From Sorex araneus (lineage: Eukaryota; Chordata; Mammalia; Eulipotyphla; Soricidae): DNA of 64,000 bases. The position numbers were made by a program, and so were the translations under genes. Below are positions 30,455-41,504 of the stretch, piece by piece. The notes beneath the pieces were generated by a model. It worked only from the letters and a program-made list of their open reading frames with translations. It was not told the origin of the DNA and did no database searches. The stretch covers positions 213,248,500 through 213,312,499 of the forward strand of contig NC_073304.1 in assembly GCF_027595985.1 (NCBI RefSeq). Reading direction: 5' to 3'. The first letter of the stretch is position 1, and every line of letters starts with the position of its first letter.

Positions 30455-32218
30455 CTGCAAGAGAGAGCAGCCGTGCTGCATGCACCCGGAGAGCGAGCCC
30501 CACTGGCTCCTCTGCCCTGTGAGCACGTGCGGGAACACACATGCGCACACACACATGCACACACATACACGCACTCATACATACACGCACACACATGCAT
30601 ACATATACACGCACACATACACACAATGCAAACACACACATACATACACATATACGCATGCACACACACATACATGTACACACACTCACACATGCACACA
30701 CCCACACACATGCACACACCCCCAGGCACAAACACATATATATAGGCCCACACATGCACACAGGGGTACACACATATACATATGGGCAGGCCCACACGGG
30801 CACACACATGGGAATACACACATGCACACAACACACGCACTCACAGGCATGCACACAGGGACATGAGCCTACCCACACATGAGCTCACGGGCATGCCACA
30901 TGGGCATGAGCATGAACACACGAGCGCACACACACAGGCATGCATGCATGGGCATGGGCACACACATACACATGCACACGAACACAGGCACACGTGGCAC
31001 GCACACACACACACGGATGGGCATGCACATATCCAGAGCATGGCCACACCTCCAACTCACCCACAGAGCCGTCCCCACTGTGCCCCCCCAGCAGAAACCC
31101 CCACCCCAAGGGGACTAGATACCCAGATCCCTGTTCCCCCTCCCTCCAGCCCTCACTTGGGGCAGACAGACAGAGTTCAGCCTCTGCCCCGCCCAGCCCA
31201 CTCTCCCACGCTCCTCCAGGGGACCCAGAGCTGGAGCTTGTGTCCTGAGCACAGGCCGGGCATCCCCGGGCTCTGTTCCTGCCAGCGGGGGCAGGAAGGG
31301 AGGCGACCCAGTGCCCTGGCTGTGTGCCCCGAGTGTGTGCGGCTGACTCCCACGCGGGGAAAGGCAGAGAGGCGCAGGCACCCGCAGAACAGGGTTCTGA
31401 GGCAGGAGACGGGCGGGAGACAGACACGGGGGCGTGCACTTCACCCCCGCTGGGGCCCTGGGGATCCCCAGTGCTGCCGGGCCTCCTCCCCACCTCCTCC
31501 CTACACCAGCCCCCGCCTGCCCTGCCTGGCTGGAGCCGCCCTAATGGGAAACAGAAGCCCCAGCAGTGGGGAGCCGGGAACAATGAAGGGCGAGGCTGGG
31601 GGGGCCCCGGCCCACCTCCAGCCAGGGGCGCACACACCCACGTGGGCCACCCTCCCTTCCAGGACCCATTGTTGTCCTCAGGTCAGGAGGGGGGTGAGTG
31701 GGGGTGAGGAGCCCGGCTGGGAAGTCACCCCAGGAAGCCACAAGGCCTGGGCAGCGTGCTCTGTAGCGGTCAGGCCTGGGAGTGGGTCCAGACCAGGCCG
31801 TGGGCGCCTCCTGTCCCGAGAAAGGCCACAGAAAGTCACAATCTCCAGGAGTGACCCCTCTTCTGTTTCAAGGCCCCCGAAGGCCCATGAAGACCTATTT
31901 CTTTGGGACCCGGCCAGCCGCCCTCATGTGGTGGGAGGCCCCACGGCTGGACCTGCTGTCTCCCCACAGGGGCAAGGTGACAGGTTAACCCCAGGTTCTC
32001 CCCCCGCAGGGAGCAGGGCCCACCTCCCGGCTGGGGCCCCCCAGCTGGGGAACAGAGACAGGGGGCAGTGCCAGCTGCAAGGATCAGGGGCGAGGAGACC
32101 GAATAAGCACCCTCTCTCTCTCCCACAGATTTCTCTGGAAAAACCACTCTACACTCCTGGGGGGCCACGGACCCCAGGGCGCCCTCGACACCACCAGTGT
32201 CTACCCCCGGGCACTCAC
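30455..32218 (-). other. CACNA1G intron 19
   Basis: Contains a 0.5-kb CA-rich tract next to exon 20, then GC-rich sequence. No SINE. Confidence 0.85.
30535..31020 (+). repeat. CA-rich degenerate tandem repeat
   Basis: ACACACATGCACACA-type units with TATACA and CATGGGCA variants. Adjacent to exon 20. Confidence 0.9.
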
Positions 32219-32342
32219 ACCACTGTGAGGGTCGATCTTGGGGCGCTCCATGGCGATGGTGATGCAGTTGAGGAAGATGATGACAAGGACCACATGGTCG
32301 AACATCTTGTGGGTGATGATGCGGTGACACAGGAGACGGAAC
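32219..32342 (-). CDS. CACNA1G: CACNA1G exon 19 (domain III S1)
   Basis: Encodes [20 protein letters not shown], then [20 protein letters not shown] and SG. This is S1 of domain III. Acceptor TCCCTGCTCAG, donor GTGAGT, phase 0 end. The final Gly replaces the Ala I recall in human (HSAER). Confidence 0.96.
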
Positions 32343-32449
32343 CTGAGCAGGGACACCCGGTCTGGTCCAGATCACAGCCGGGTCCTCCGCCCACCCAGCA
32401 GGTCCCAATCAGAGCAGCTCCTCTTAGCCAACCATCATATCCCGAGCAC

Positions 32450-32540
32450 TCCCGACAGTGCTCGGGGGACCCGATGGGACGGAGCTGTGTTGGCCATGTG
32501 CAAAGCAAGTGCATGATCGCCTGTCCTCTGTGGCCCTTCA
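32450..32540 (-). mobile_element. Old SINE fragment
   Basis: GAGCACTCCCGACAGTGCTC and GCCATGTGCAAAGCAAGTGC landmarks. Confidence 0.6.
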
Positions 32541-32564
32541 TCCAGATTGATTCTTCTGTTTGTT

Positions 32565-32732
32565 TGTTTGTTTTTGGGTCATACCCAGCGATGCACAAGG
32601 TTTACTCCTGGCTCTGCACTCAGGAATTACCCCTGGCGGTGCTCAGGGGACCATATGGGATGCTGGAAATCGAACCCGGGTCAGCCGCGTGCAAGGCAAA
32701 CGCCCTACCCGTTGTGCTATTGCTCCAGCCCC
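32565..32732 (-). mobile_element. SOR SINE, young
   Basis: GGGTCATACCCAGCGATGCA through CTATTGCTCCAGCCCC, flanked by the 13-bp duplication TCTTCTGTTTGTT at 32552-32564 and 32733-32745. Confidence 0.95.
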
Positions 32733-32747
32733 TCTTCTGTTTGTTCT

Positions 32748-32890
32748 TTGTTTGGAGGCCACACCTGGCTCTGCCTTCAAGAACCACTCCAGGCGGTGCT
32801 TGGAGCACCATACAGAATGCCAGAGATCAAACACGGGTAGGCCATGTGCAAGACAAGTGCCTTCCCAAGATGTACTGTCACTCCAGCCCC
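32748..32890 (-). mobile_element. SOR-type SINE, older
   Basis: GGCCACACCTGGCTCTGCCT and GAGATCAAACACGGGTAGGC through GTCACTCCAGCCCC. Partly deleted. Confidence 0.88.
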
Positions 32891-32907
32891 AGATTCTTCT
32901 GTTCTCC

Positions 32908-33068
32908 TTTTTGGGTCACACCCGGCGATGCACAGGGGTTACTCCTGGCTCTGTGCTCAGGAATTACTCCTGGCAGTGTCCACGGGACCATATGGGATGC
33001 TGGGGATCGAACCTGGGTCAGCTGCATGCAAGGCCAATGCCCTCCCTGCTGGATTATCGCTCCAGCCC
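32908..33068 (-). mobile_element. SOR SINE, young
   Basis: TTTTTGGGTCACACCCGGCG through TATCGCTCCAGCCCCC. CCAGATTCT occurs on both sides, a likely target duplication. Confidence 0.94.
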
Positions 33069-33524
33069 CCATCCAGATTCTCGTAGCCACCATGCCCTCC
33101 AGAGTAGCTGCCTTCTACATTACATCCCAGAATTTATTAGTATGTTGTTACAGATTTAAGCCCTCTGTGTTTATGTGTTGTTAATCCAGATTGGTCGCCT
33201 TCCACGTTACGTCCCATCCAGTCTGGTGTGCTCCTGCTGGTTAATTAGTAGTGCTGTGGAGACTGAGGTGACACATGGCCGCTCCTGCAGCCTCCCGCTC
33301 CAGGAAGGCCAGGGCTTCTGAAGGGTCCCCCGTGCTCTCCAGACTACAACCTTCTCCCAGCCGCCCACTGCACCCAGACTATTTCCCCCCCGCATTTACC
33401 CTTCAGGCCCAGGCTAATGCACATGAAAGCAGAGACCAGTCAGAGGCAGACCAGGGTCACCTGGGGAGGGACATGCCTCCCCTCGCCCCCGGCCGGAGTG
33501 CGTGACAGGGCGGTTGGGGCTGAC

Positions 33525-33625
33525 CTGGACTGAGGAGGGAAGATGTAGGCCGACCAGGCGTCACGCTCACGGCAGCAGGCGGGCAGCCGGGCCCGGATCC
33601 ACGCGCGCATCCGTTCCCCTTTGCT
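33525..33625 (-). CDS. CACNA1G: CACNA1G exon 18 (end of II-III linker)
   Basis: Encodes [20 protein letters not shown] then [13 protein letters not shown]. This is the amphipathic lead-in to domain III, with the CC pair and aromatic WSAYIFPP. Acceptor TTCTCCTCCAG, donor GTCAGC, ending in AG of a split Arg codon. Confidence 0.95.
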
Positions 33626-34596
33626 CTGGAGGAGAACCACGGGTGGAGCAGGGCCCGGCCCGCCACATCCCCCCCCCCGGCCTCCCTGCAGCCACCCTGC
33701 TCTCCTCGCCTAACCCTGCCTGGCCCAATGCAGAGCTGCTTCTCTTCCTCCCTCTAGCCCTCCACTCCCGGGGGTCCCTCACTGGCTTCCCTCCGTCCTC
33801 CCTGCCTGCCCATCTCCTTCCCCTCCCCCATCTCTGCCTCCAGCCGAGGCCCCCTGCCCGCCCGCCCTCCTTCCCTCTCTGCTACATCCATTATCACTGT
33901 CCCCGTCACAGCTGCTCGCAGCACACCTGGGACAGGCGCTCCTTCTCTCCCACAGCACCCCACTCCTGGGCATGGCGGGGGGCGGGGTGGTGGCAGGGGA
34001 GTGGGGGGCTGGGCGAGCGGGGAAGGAAGGGAGTGAAGTCGAGTCTTGTGATGAGGTGGAGATGAGAGGGGGACAGGGAGGCCATCATCGGCTTCTGGGA
34101 TGAGTGATGGGTCTGAGTCACAGGCGAGGCCATGAAACATTCATGCACATCTGCCCAGAACTGTTCCCGGCCCCGCGGACCCGAGAGCTGTGGCCCGGGC
34201 AGGAGGAGGGAGGCCTGGGGATCCACAGGGTGGGCGAGAGCGTGTGTGTCTGGCGCTCCCTTGTCGGGCCTGCCCCCACGTCCCCCCCTGAAGTCTCCTC
34301 GATATGACGGTGACCCCTGAAACGCCATCAGGCTGGGAAGGGGTGGTCCAGTCCTGTGCCATCTGGGACTCAGCTCCCTTTTGGGGGGTTTATCTTTTGG
34401 CCACACCTGGCAGTGCTCGGGGCTAACTCCTGCCTCTGTGCTTAGGGTCCCCCCTCACCGTGGGGCCATATAGGGTGCTGGGGGTGGGACCTGGGCTGGT
34501 CGTGTGCAAGGCCCTCCCCTCTGTCCTCTAGGCCTGGCCCCCTCTCCCCCGGCACAAGGTCAGGGGCCAGGGGTCATGAACCTTGGGGGGACTCAC
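33626..34596 (-). other. CACNA1G intron 17
   Basis: C/T-rich near exon 18. One old SINE near exon 17. Otherwise nothing recognised. Confidence 0.85.
34388..34535 (-). mobile_element. Old SINE
   Basis: GGCCACACCTGGCAGTGCTC, GGGGCTAACTCCTGCCTCTG and GTGTGCAAGGCCCTCCCC. Confidence 0.78.
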
Positions 34597-35025
34597 CAGG
34601 TTGCCCTCGTCGTCTCCATCATCCCCATCCAGGGGAGGGTCGTCTGGCCGCAGGGCCCGGGGCTGACGCCCGGGGGCCGACTTGCCGTTGCAGTCCTGGC
34701 GCTCGGAGGTGGCACCGCGGCCGCCGGCCCCGCGGGACAGCCCAGGCACTTGCAGCGTGTCGGGCAGCTCGGAGCCCTTGGTCTCGTGCTCCAGGGAGCT
34801 CCCCGGGCGCCGGTCACTGCCCACGGGGCTGGCCCGCTCCTCCTCAGAGCTGTCCTCCTCGTCCTGGCTCTCCCGGCCCTCCCCCGACAGCAGCGACCGC
34901 CGCTCCCCACTCGGGCTGCGGCGCTTCAGGCTGGGGGCGCGGCCCAGGCTGTTGCGGCTGGAGCGGCGGCTGGTCCAGCTGCTGGCCGCACTCCAGGGGC
35001 CGTGCGGGGAGCTGCGGGTGCTCGG
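34597..35025 (-). CDS. CACNA1G: CACNA1G exon 17 (II-III linker)
   Basis: A 429-bp exon (143 codons) starting [20 protein letters not shown], then basic [20 protein letters not shown]. The acidic tract [19 protein letters not shown] and [10 protein letters not shown] follow, and it ends with the Asp-rich [16 protein letters not shown]. No membrane segment is present. Acceptor CACCCCGTAG, donor GTGAGT, phase 0 both ends. Charge blocks are conserved relative to human while the residues between them drift. Confidence 0.95.
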
Positions 35026-35124
35026 CTACGGGGTGGGCGGAGAAGAGGGGGCCTCAGCCAGGAGCGACCGCCCCAGCCCTGCCCCCCAGGAACCCTGAGC
35101 CTCCCTGGCTCCACGTCAGCTTGA

Positions 35125-35250
35125 GAGGCAAGAGTGGGACTTGTGTCTCGGATGCGCCAAGCAGCTGTGTGATCCTGGGCAAGTCTCTGTGCCTCAGTCT
35201 CCTGATCTGTAAAGGAGCTAGGACACCCGCACCTGGTCCTCACTGAGTTA
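35125..35250 (+). mobile_element. MIR fragment
   Basis: GCTGTGTGATCCTGGGCAAG followed by TGCCTCAGTCTCCTGATCTG match the MIR core. Confidence 0.8.
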
Positions 35251-35349
35251 GAGGCGACGTGCCAGAACAGTGGAAACAGGGGGCCTGACACCAGCCCGCA
35301 CTCTGCCTGACAGTGCTGGCTCTGCCATCCCATGACTGTGCTACTTCTT

Positions 35350-35510
35350 TTTTCCTTTTATTTTTTTGGCTCACACCCAGCGATGTTCAGGTGAACTGGC
35401 TCTGCACTCAGGAATTACTCCTGGTGGTGCGTGGGGAACTGAACGGGGTGTTGGGGATCTAACCCGGGTGTGCAAGGCAAACGCTCTCCCCGTTGTACTG
35501 TCGCCCCATG
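35350..35510 (-). mobile_element. SOR SINE with small deletions
   Basis: GGCTCACACCCAGCGATGTT, GCACTCAGGAATTACTCCTG, then GGGATCTAACCCGGGTGTGC, lacking part of the promoter half. Confidence 0.9.
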
Positions 35511-35906
35511 AACCCCACCAGCAGCCCAGGACTCGAGCCTGTCTGGACAACGGGGGCACGTCCCCTGGGGGCTGCTGAGGACCGCACACCTTCAGCACAC
35601 CTACAGCAGCCGGTAGGCAGCGGGGTTGGCCGGGGTTCGCTGCCATCACCCATGGGCACTAGAGGGAAAGGCTCCCCCATCCCGCAGAGGAGGCTCGGAG
35701 CCTGGGGTGCACCCCCGGCCACTCTGCGAGAACCTCACCCTTAGTCCTCCCTGGCCAGGGTGCTCCCTCCTGCCTGTCCCATCCAGACTGACACCCTGGG
35801 GCTGGCTCAGGCCCTGCTCAGGGCTCTCTTCGGGGCCCGCCCGCCTCCATCCATCCTCTCTCCCCTCCCGACTCCTTCCGTCTCCCACCGAGGGGCACCC
35901 CCTTAC

Positions 35907-36100
35907 CGGCGACTTCATCTCGTGGGCCACCCCCGGCTCTGCGGACCCGCTGCTGCTGGTGCGGCGGGAGCCGGGGCCCACAGGCTCGGCGAGGCCCGTG
36001 CTGGAGCTTTTGGGCAGGGACATGGGCGTGGCGGCCGTATGGATGATGAGAGGCGGCAGCAGGCTGGTCCGCAGCTCCGGGTGCTCCCCCAGGGACACCA
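35907..36100 (-). CDS. CACNA1G: CACNA1G exon 16 (II-III linker)
   Basis: Encodes [20 protein letters not shown], then [16 protein letters not shown] and [20 protein letters not shown], ending in Pro. It is cytoplasmic and rich in Ser/Thr with basic RRTSSS contexts that could be phosphorylated (inference). Acceptor TTCCCCGGCAG, donor GTAAGG, phase 0 end. Confidence 0.94.
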
Positions 36101-36180
36101 CTGCCGGGGAACAAGGCGGCCCTGAGTCCACTTGGCGCTGTGCTAGAGCCGGGGGCCGCACCCCCAGGGCCAGTACTCAC

Positions 36181-36265
36181 GGGCCAAGCGCTTCTTCCTA
36201 TCCCCATCGCCTTCCAGGCTCGGGGAGAAGAAATCGGGCTCCGACTCGGACTTGGTGGCATCTCC
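36181..36265 (-). CDS. CACNA1G: CACNA1G exon 15 (II-III linker)
   Basis: Encodes [20 protein letters not shown] then GDRKKRLA. This is an acidic, Ser-rich cytoplasmic segment. Acceptor CCTCATCCTAG, donor GTGAGT. It ends with the first base of the Leu codon completed by exon 16. The intron to exon 16 is only 80 bp. Confidence 0.94.
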
Positions 36266-37582
36266 CTAGGATGAGGGAGCAAGGGGGCATGAGGGTACCC
36301 GGCCGGGCAGGGCTGATGGGCCAGGCCAGACCTTATGTCCACACCACACACACACACACACCACATAGAGGTCACAGCAACCAGCAACCACAGCACGAGG
36401 CATGCACGGACACAGCCAGACGACACTCGAGCCTCCCCTGTCCACAACTCAGAGGATATGACCAAACCTGGAGCCCCCTTGCTCCTGCGCACCACCAGCC
36501 TGGCTGGGCCCAGCACCAAGAATGGCATAAAGGGAGGGGGGCGGGCTGGGCGGGGGGCGGGGGCCTCTGCAGAGGCGCTGTCCCCGAAGGCTGTCCCCCA
36601 GAGCCCGGCACTCAGACCCCAGACACACCACGCCGTCCCCCTGCTAGTTCCTCCCTTGTCCCCGAGCCCCCACCGGCTCCGCTGGCCCGTTTGTCCCTCT
36701 CTCCCTGTCTCTGGGAAGTTTTTTCCTTCCTTCTTAGCAGGTCAGTAGGCTCCCCCGTAATTACACACTTCTCCCTAAGAAGTTATTAAAAAATACTTGA
36801 TTGCTACTTTTGATAAGGACATAAATATTGCGTAATTGGCATCTCGGGGGATCGTTTTCATTAACTCCGTTTACAGCCCTAACGAGGCCTTTAATTATCA
36901 AGTGGGATCTCCAGGGGGCTGCTCAGGACGTGCAGCGCTGTGGGGGTCCCAAAGGAATCCCGGCTTCGCCCCGAATTCCGACACCAGGACAGGAAACGGC
37001 AGGGCACAGGCTCGGGGTGGGGGCACAGGGGAGGCACGTACCCCCGAACACCCACTTGACCTTCACACGCGAGGAAGGGGACTAGAAATTCTAGTAGGTC
37101 CCGGCAAAAGCGACCTTCCGCTCCCCACCCCCTAACCTTCAGAGACTTGATCTGCGCTAAAGGCAGCTTGGGGGGTCTCCAGCAGGGGGTGAGGGCAAGG
37201 GGAGCGAGACCGGAGCGGGGCTGGTCTGCAGTCACGGACGGAGGCTGCTGAGACCCGGAGACTCAGACTCAGTGGGGCCTGGGCGTCCGTCAGCACCCAT
37301 GCAGGTGCACACACACAGGATTCTAAGTCCCTTCCACGGGGCCATCTGCCAGCGACAGGGCCAGGCCCTGCACGGGATGACGGGGGCCAGAGGTCAGCAG
37401 GACCTCACGTTCCTCCAGGGGGAAGGGACTTAAAATCGAAGCAAAAATCTCACGACACCAATGACCACGACAGCGACCACAGGGGCACGGGGGGCCGAGC
37501 GTGAGCGTAGGAGCTCAGAGACATGGAGGCGGAGAGGAGGGCGCCGGGCCCGGGGCATGCCGGCCCGAGGCGGAGTACCTAC
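36266..37582 (-). other. CACNA1G intron 14
   Basis: No SINE. Contains a conspicuous AT-rich block (36735-36910). Confidence 0.85.
36735..36910. promoter_or_regulatory. Candidate intronic regulatory element (intron 14)
   Basis: GTAATTACACAC, AAGTTATTAAAAAATACTTG, ATTGCGTAATTGGC, TTCATTAACTCC and CTTTAATTATCAAG within 175 bp. The block is much more AT-rich than the flanks, with at least five TAAT cores. A constrained enhancer-like element is the simplest reading; function is not shown. Confidence 0.35.
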
Positions 37583-37651
37583 CCCCTGGGAGTCGACAGG
37601 CAGCTGAATACAGCTCAACTGTCCACTCGCATCTTCCCGTTTGCTGATTTC
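37583..37651 (-). CDS. CACNA1G: CACNA1G exon 14, 23-residue cassette in II-III linker
   Basis: A 69-bp exon encoding [20 protein letters not shown] then SQG. It is phase 0 at both ends. Acceptor TCCCTGTAG, donor GTAGGT. In other mammals this exon is included or skipped (established for CACNA1G). The intact reading frame and usable sites suggest the choice remains here. It lies in a 3.7-kb stretch without SINEs. Confidence 0.93.
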
Positions 37652-40085
37652 CTACAGGGAGAGGGGGAGGCAGGGCGCGGGCGCTGGTCACGGGTGCTGG
37701 GGCTGCCAGCCATCAGCCACGTCGCAAGAGAATGAAGAAGAGGGGAGAGCTGGGGGGGGCGGGGTGCAGACCGGACAGCAGTGGGGAGGAAGGATGAGAC
37801 ATGGGGGGCTGGGGGCTGGAGAAGGGGCACAGGACGGCCTTCCAGAATCCAACCGCAGGCCCTTGGGCCGGGATGGCTCTGAAGGGGGAGGGCAGAGCCA
37901 CAGAGATGGGGACCGGGGCAGGAAAGCAGGGGAAGCGCCCCTAACACCCCAGGAAACACTGCCCCACATAACTGCCTCTGTAGCACTAGCTGCCTCTGTC
38001 CCCCGCCCCCCACCCCCGGCAGGGAACACCCCCTCTCCTGGGCTTGGAGGGCCGGGAAAGCTGCACCATGGGGTGAGCCTAAGAGGGGCTTGGGCCCGCG
38101 TCTCCCTTCTCCTCTCTCTCTGCCTTCGAGGATGCGGCAGGCAGGGGACAAGGCTCTCGGCGATGACGGCTGTGATGTTGTTTCCTATCAATTAATGGCC
38201 TCCTGCCGGGCCTGCTGCCTGTTCATTTAATTACGTGCAGGGATGAGAGATACGCAGGGATCCAGGCCTCTGTCTCCTGAAGCAGGGAAGTCAACAGCCC
38301 AGCAGGGAGGGCCCCGCCCAGGGATCTACCCCTCCTTCCTCCGGGCAGGGCGGTCTGGCCAGTGGGGGCTGACAGAGCCCCCGACACACCTTTAGGGCGT
38401 CCGCGGGCTTCATCGGGTATTGCCAGAGCAGACCGGCCTCTCCCCACCACCAGCTGTGGACACCCCCTGAGCCACAAGCAACCTCCCGCTGAAACTTCAC
38501 CCAGGAGAGAGCAGACCCTGGCCTGGGGTGAGCCCCGCACAGTCGGCCCCACTCAGGACCGGGCTAGGGTGGGCAGATGGAGGCAGGCCAACCCTATGCA
38601 GGGGCACTGATCCTGAAACCCTAGCTCCATCCACCACGGACGTGAGGCACCCCACCCACGGGGAGCCCCTCTCCCCGCTGGCTCTGGCACTCTTGCATTC
38701 AGCAGGCCGGCCAGCCGGAGCCCCCGACGACGGGGCCGGAGTGACCGGGCCGGGCTGCTCTCGGCGCCCACACGCAGACTCGCCGCTGCCTAGCAACCAG
38801 GCTGAACCAGGTGTTTGCGGAAAGGGCCAGGGGCCGGGAGGGGCTGTGGGTACCCGGCAGGGCAGGGCAGGGCAGGGCTGAGGTCCAGACGCTTTCCACT
38901 GCCCGCCAAGGGGATTTCCAGAGGAAATCTTTGCACTCTGGAGCCATGGTTTGGAAAGGGCTAAGGACCGTCCCGGGTCCAGTGCCGCCACCTCCTCCTC
39001 CTCGAAGCCCGGAGCAGAGGATAAGACGGGCTCCGTGTGGGACTACGGGGTATCCCTGACGCTTCAGGGCTCAGGGAACCCCCAAATACATGTCCTGTCC
39101 CAAGGAGGGCGCGAATGTCTCTCCCTCCCCACTACAGGCCTGGCCAGCAGCGGAAGCCGGGCCCCCAGCTGCTGCCCCCCAGCCCCACGGGGAGGAGATG
39201 GCGCAGCTCCCGGGGCCCCCCAGAGCTGCAGCCCAGCTGAGCAGGAGAGGCCCGGGCTGTGGGGGGCAGATATGCCCGCACCCCAGCCCAGCCCGGCCGG
39301 CCCACGGGGAACAGCCTTTCCTTGCTAGGCTGGGAAAGAATCAGAAAATAGAATTTTGTTTTTCCACCGTGTGCCGGGTATTTATAGCCCAGGCCGCAGC
39401 GGGAGTTTCCATCCGGGTCACCCAGAGAGAACTGGACCAGGAGCTTCTCCACGGCGAACCTGGAGTATTTCTGGGTTGGGTCAACCTGCGTCAGGGCTGC
39501 GAACGGGACTGCGGGGGGCACTGGTGTGGGGCGCGGGGCAGGGCGGAGGAGGGGATGGAGCCCCTGGGGCCGGAGGCCGCACCCTGACACGGCCAGGGCA
39601 GAATCGATGTAAGTCAATATTAATTGATGACGCTGCCTGTGACGAAGGTGATGGAGCCGGCTGGAAATAGGACGCTCATCTCTGCCACGCCACGGCTAAT
39701 TGGGCTCATTTCTCACCCCGGGCAGCTCAGCCCTGCCCGGGCCCTGTGGCACCCTCCTCAGCTCAGCCAGAGCTCAGACGCCCCCACCCCCGCACCCACG
39801 CTCGCTGCAACCTGCACCCTTGGCTCACATGGGTCCTCCTGCATGTCCGCCAGAGCACCGAGGGGTGCAAACTCTGACTTCCCGCAACTCTCGAGGGAAG
39901 GGGCTCGCAGACTCGGTGGAACCTGCGCTTGCCGCCGCCCCGTGGCTCTCACGTGCTGTGGACTGCCTCCCACCCCCGGTTCCCTGGTCTCGTATGGAGA
40001 GCACTTTCCAGGGCCCACAGCGGCCACCTCCGCCCCAGCCTGGCAGCCGATTCCTCCTGGCAGTGGTGCCTGGTGGGCAGGTTAC
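37652..40085 (-). other. CACNA1G intron 13
   Basis: 2.4 kb with no recognisable transposon. AT-rich islands lie at 38180-38240, 39335-39390 and 39600-39720. Confidence 0.85.
39595..39725. promoter_or_regulatory. Candidate intronic regulatory element (intron 13)
   Basis: AATCGATGTAAGTCAATATT, AATTGATGACG (CRE/PBX-like) and GGCTAATTGGGCTCATTTC in SINE-free sequence. Motif-based inference. Confidence 0.3.
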
Positions 40086-40241
40086 CTCCGCCTGGAAGCC
40101 CTCCACCAGGATGGCAACCAACAGGTTGAAGAGCACGTAGTTGCCGAAGGTCATGAGGGCGATGAAGTAGAGGGCCGCCCAGGACGACGTGGAGGCCATG
40201 CCGTTGTACAGCACCTTGTTCCAGTCCTCCTGGGTCAGGAT
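40086..40241 (-). CDS. CACNA1G: CACNA1G exon 13 (domain II selectivity filter and S6)
   Basis: Fifty-two codons: [20 protein letters not shown], then S6 as [20 protein letters not shown] and [12 protein letters not shown]. The Glu of TQEDW is the second selectivity residue. Acceptor CGCCCGCAG, donor GTAACC, phase 0 on both sides. It can therefore splice in frame either to cassette exon 14 or directly to exon 15. Confidence 0.97.
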
Positions 40242-40318
40242 CTGCGGGCGGAGGGCCGTCAGGGTGTTTCCAGGGCGTGCCCGCCACGCACCCAGCCCTG
40301 CGCCGCCCCGTCTGGCAC

Positions 40319-40433
40319 CTGAAAGACGGTGACGATGGCCCAGAGCAGGGAGTCGAAGTTCTTGCGGTCGGGCAGCGTGTCCCCGTCCCGCTCTGAGGCG
40401 AATTTGCAGCCAAAGAGATGCATGCCCAGGATG
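40319..40433 (-). CDS. CACNA1G: CACNA1G exon 12 (domain II turret and pore helix)
   Basis: Encodes [20 protein letters not shown], then [19 protein letters not shown], the end of S5, a short extracellular loop and the pore helix. Acceptor CCACCTGCAG, donor GTGCCA, phase 0 end. It is separated from exon 13 by only 77 bp and from exon 11 by 114 bp. Confidence 0.96.
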
Positions 40434-40547
40434 CTGCAGGTGGGGGAGGGGGGGCGGGGGGACATAGAAGGACAGCGGGGGTGGTCAGGGCCCGGAGCCC
40501 CCCCACCCCGCTCGGGGGCGCGTGGGGGCCGCCCGCCCCACCCTCAC

Positions 40548-40733
40548 CTGAAGATGAAGATGAAGAGCATGAGCAGCATGCAGAAGGTGGCCACGTTGTC
40601 CATGGTCTTCATGAGCACCACCAGCTGCCGCTGCAGCGCCGGCAGGAAGCGCACCAGCTTCAGCACCCGCATCAGGCGGAAGGTCCGCAGCACCGACAGG
40701 CCGCCCCCCTGCTGGCCCACGATCTCCCACACG
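40548..40733 (-). CDS. CACNA1G: CACNA1G exon 11 (domain II voltage sensor S4 and S5)
   Basis: Encodes [20 protein letters not shown], then [20 protein letters not shown], with Arg or Lys every third position as in S4. The S4-S5 linker and the S5 core ([18 protein letters not shown]) follow. Acceptor CCCCGCAG, donor GTGAGG, ending with AG of a split Ser codon. Confidence 0.97.
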
Positions 40734-41504
40734 CTGCGGGGTGGGGGGGGGCAGCCTGAGCCCGCTGCACCCGCCCCGCCTCCCGCCCCTCCCCCAGCAG
40801 CAGCAGCAGCACGGGACCACGGCGGGGCCTGGGAGATGGCCAGGATCTGGGTGACTGCTCCAGCTCTCTGCAGCCTCCCCTCTGCCATCATCCGACACCC
40901 TCCTCCTCCAGCCCCCCCTCCCGCCGCCAGGCCAGAGATCACCTGGCAGCAGACGGCCCTCTCCCGAAACCCAGCCAAAGCAACAGCATCAAGTTATGGA
41001 ATATTTGCTTTGTTCTAGTCTAATAAAATAGAAAGCCAACTCCAAAAAGCAATAAAGCCATTCTCCTGGCCCCAGGCCGGGGGTGATTGGGGGGTGGTGG
41101 TGGATGGGATGAAGCACTTTCCCAAGGTCTTGGAAACCCTGAGGTGTGGGTGTCCGAGATGGTTTCCAAGCACTCTTCGATCAGGGTCAGCTGGCCGGGT
41201 CCCACATCCCCTCTCTGAGGCCAGCTCTCCGCTTCTCAACTCCCCGGACCCACAAAGGGTTGCGGACAGAAAGCAGTGGGGCGAGGGGACTGCAGAGGGC
41301 CTGGCCAGAGGGCCGGAGGCCGGGCGTGGTGGGAGCAGGACGGGAGTGGGGGGAGAGCGCAGGAAGGGGCTGGGGTAGGGGTGGGGTCGCACAGAGACTC
41401 CCCACCGGCCTGACTTCCAACCGTCCATCTCAGAGCAACCGGCTGCATGTGCTGGCCCCAAGCCACGCCCGGGGCACTGGGCAGGCCCCCAGGGACGGCC
41501 GTAC
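40734..41504 (-). other. CACNA1G intron 10
   Basis: A short (CAG)n run at about 40797-40812 and an AT-rich patch at 40978-41060. No SINE. Confidence 0.85.

Larger units (their letters stand above)
32343..33524 (-). other. CACNA1G intron 18
   Basis: Four SINE copies fill 32450-33068. A short unique segment next to exon 18 has an imperfect direct repeat (33108-33130 and 33196-33218). Confidence 0.85.
35026..35906 (-). other. CACNA1G intron 16
   Basis: Contains a MIR fragment and one SINE. Otherwise GC-rich and unremarkable. Confidence 0.85.

Noticed and set aside
29046..30740. A long minus-strand frame through intron 22 and exon 22
   Set aside because: Only 29523-29649 matches the channel, with proper splice sites. 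The rest is G/A-rich intron that happens to lack stops.
30782..33184. An 800-codon open frame on the plus strand
   Set aside because: It runs through a CA-rich repeat, antisense exon 19 and three SINEs, and has no domain or codon signal. It is antisense to the real gene.
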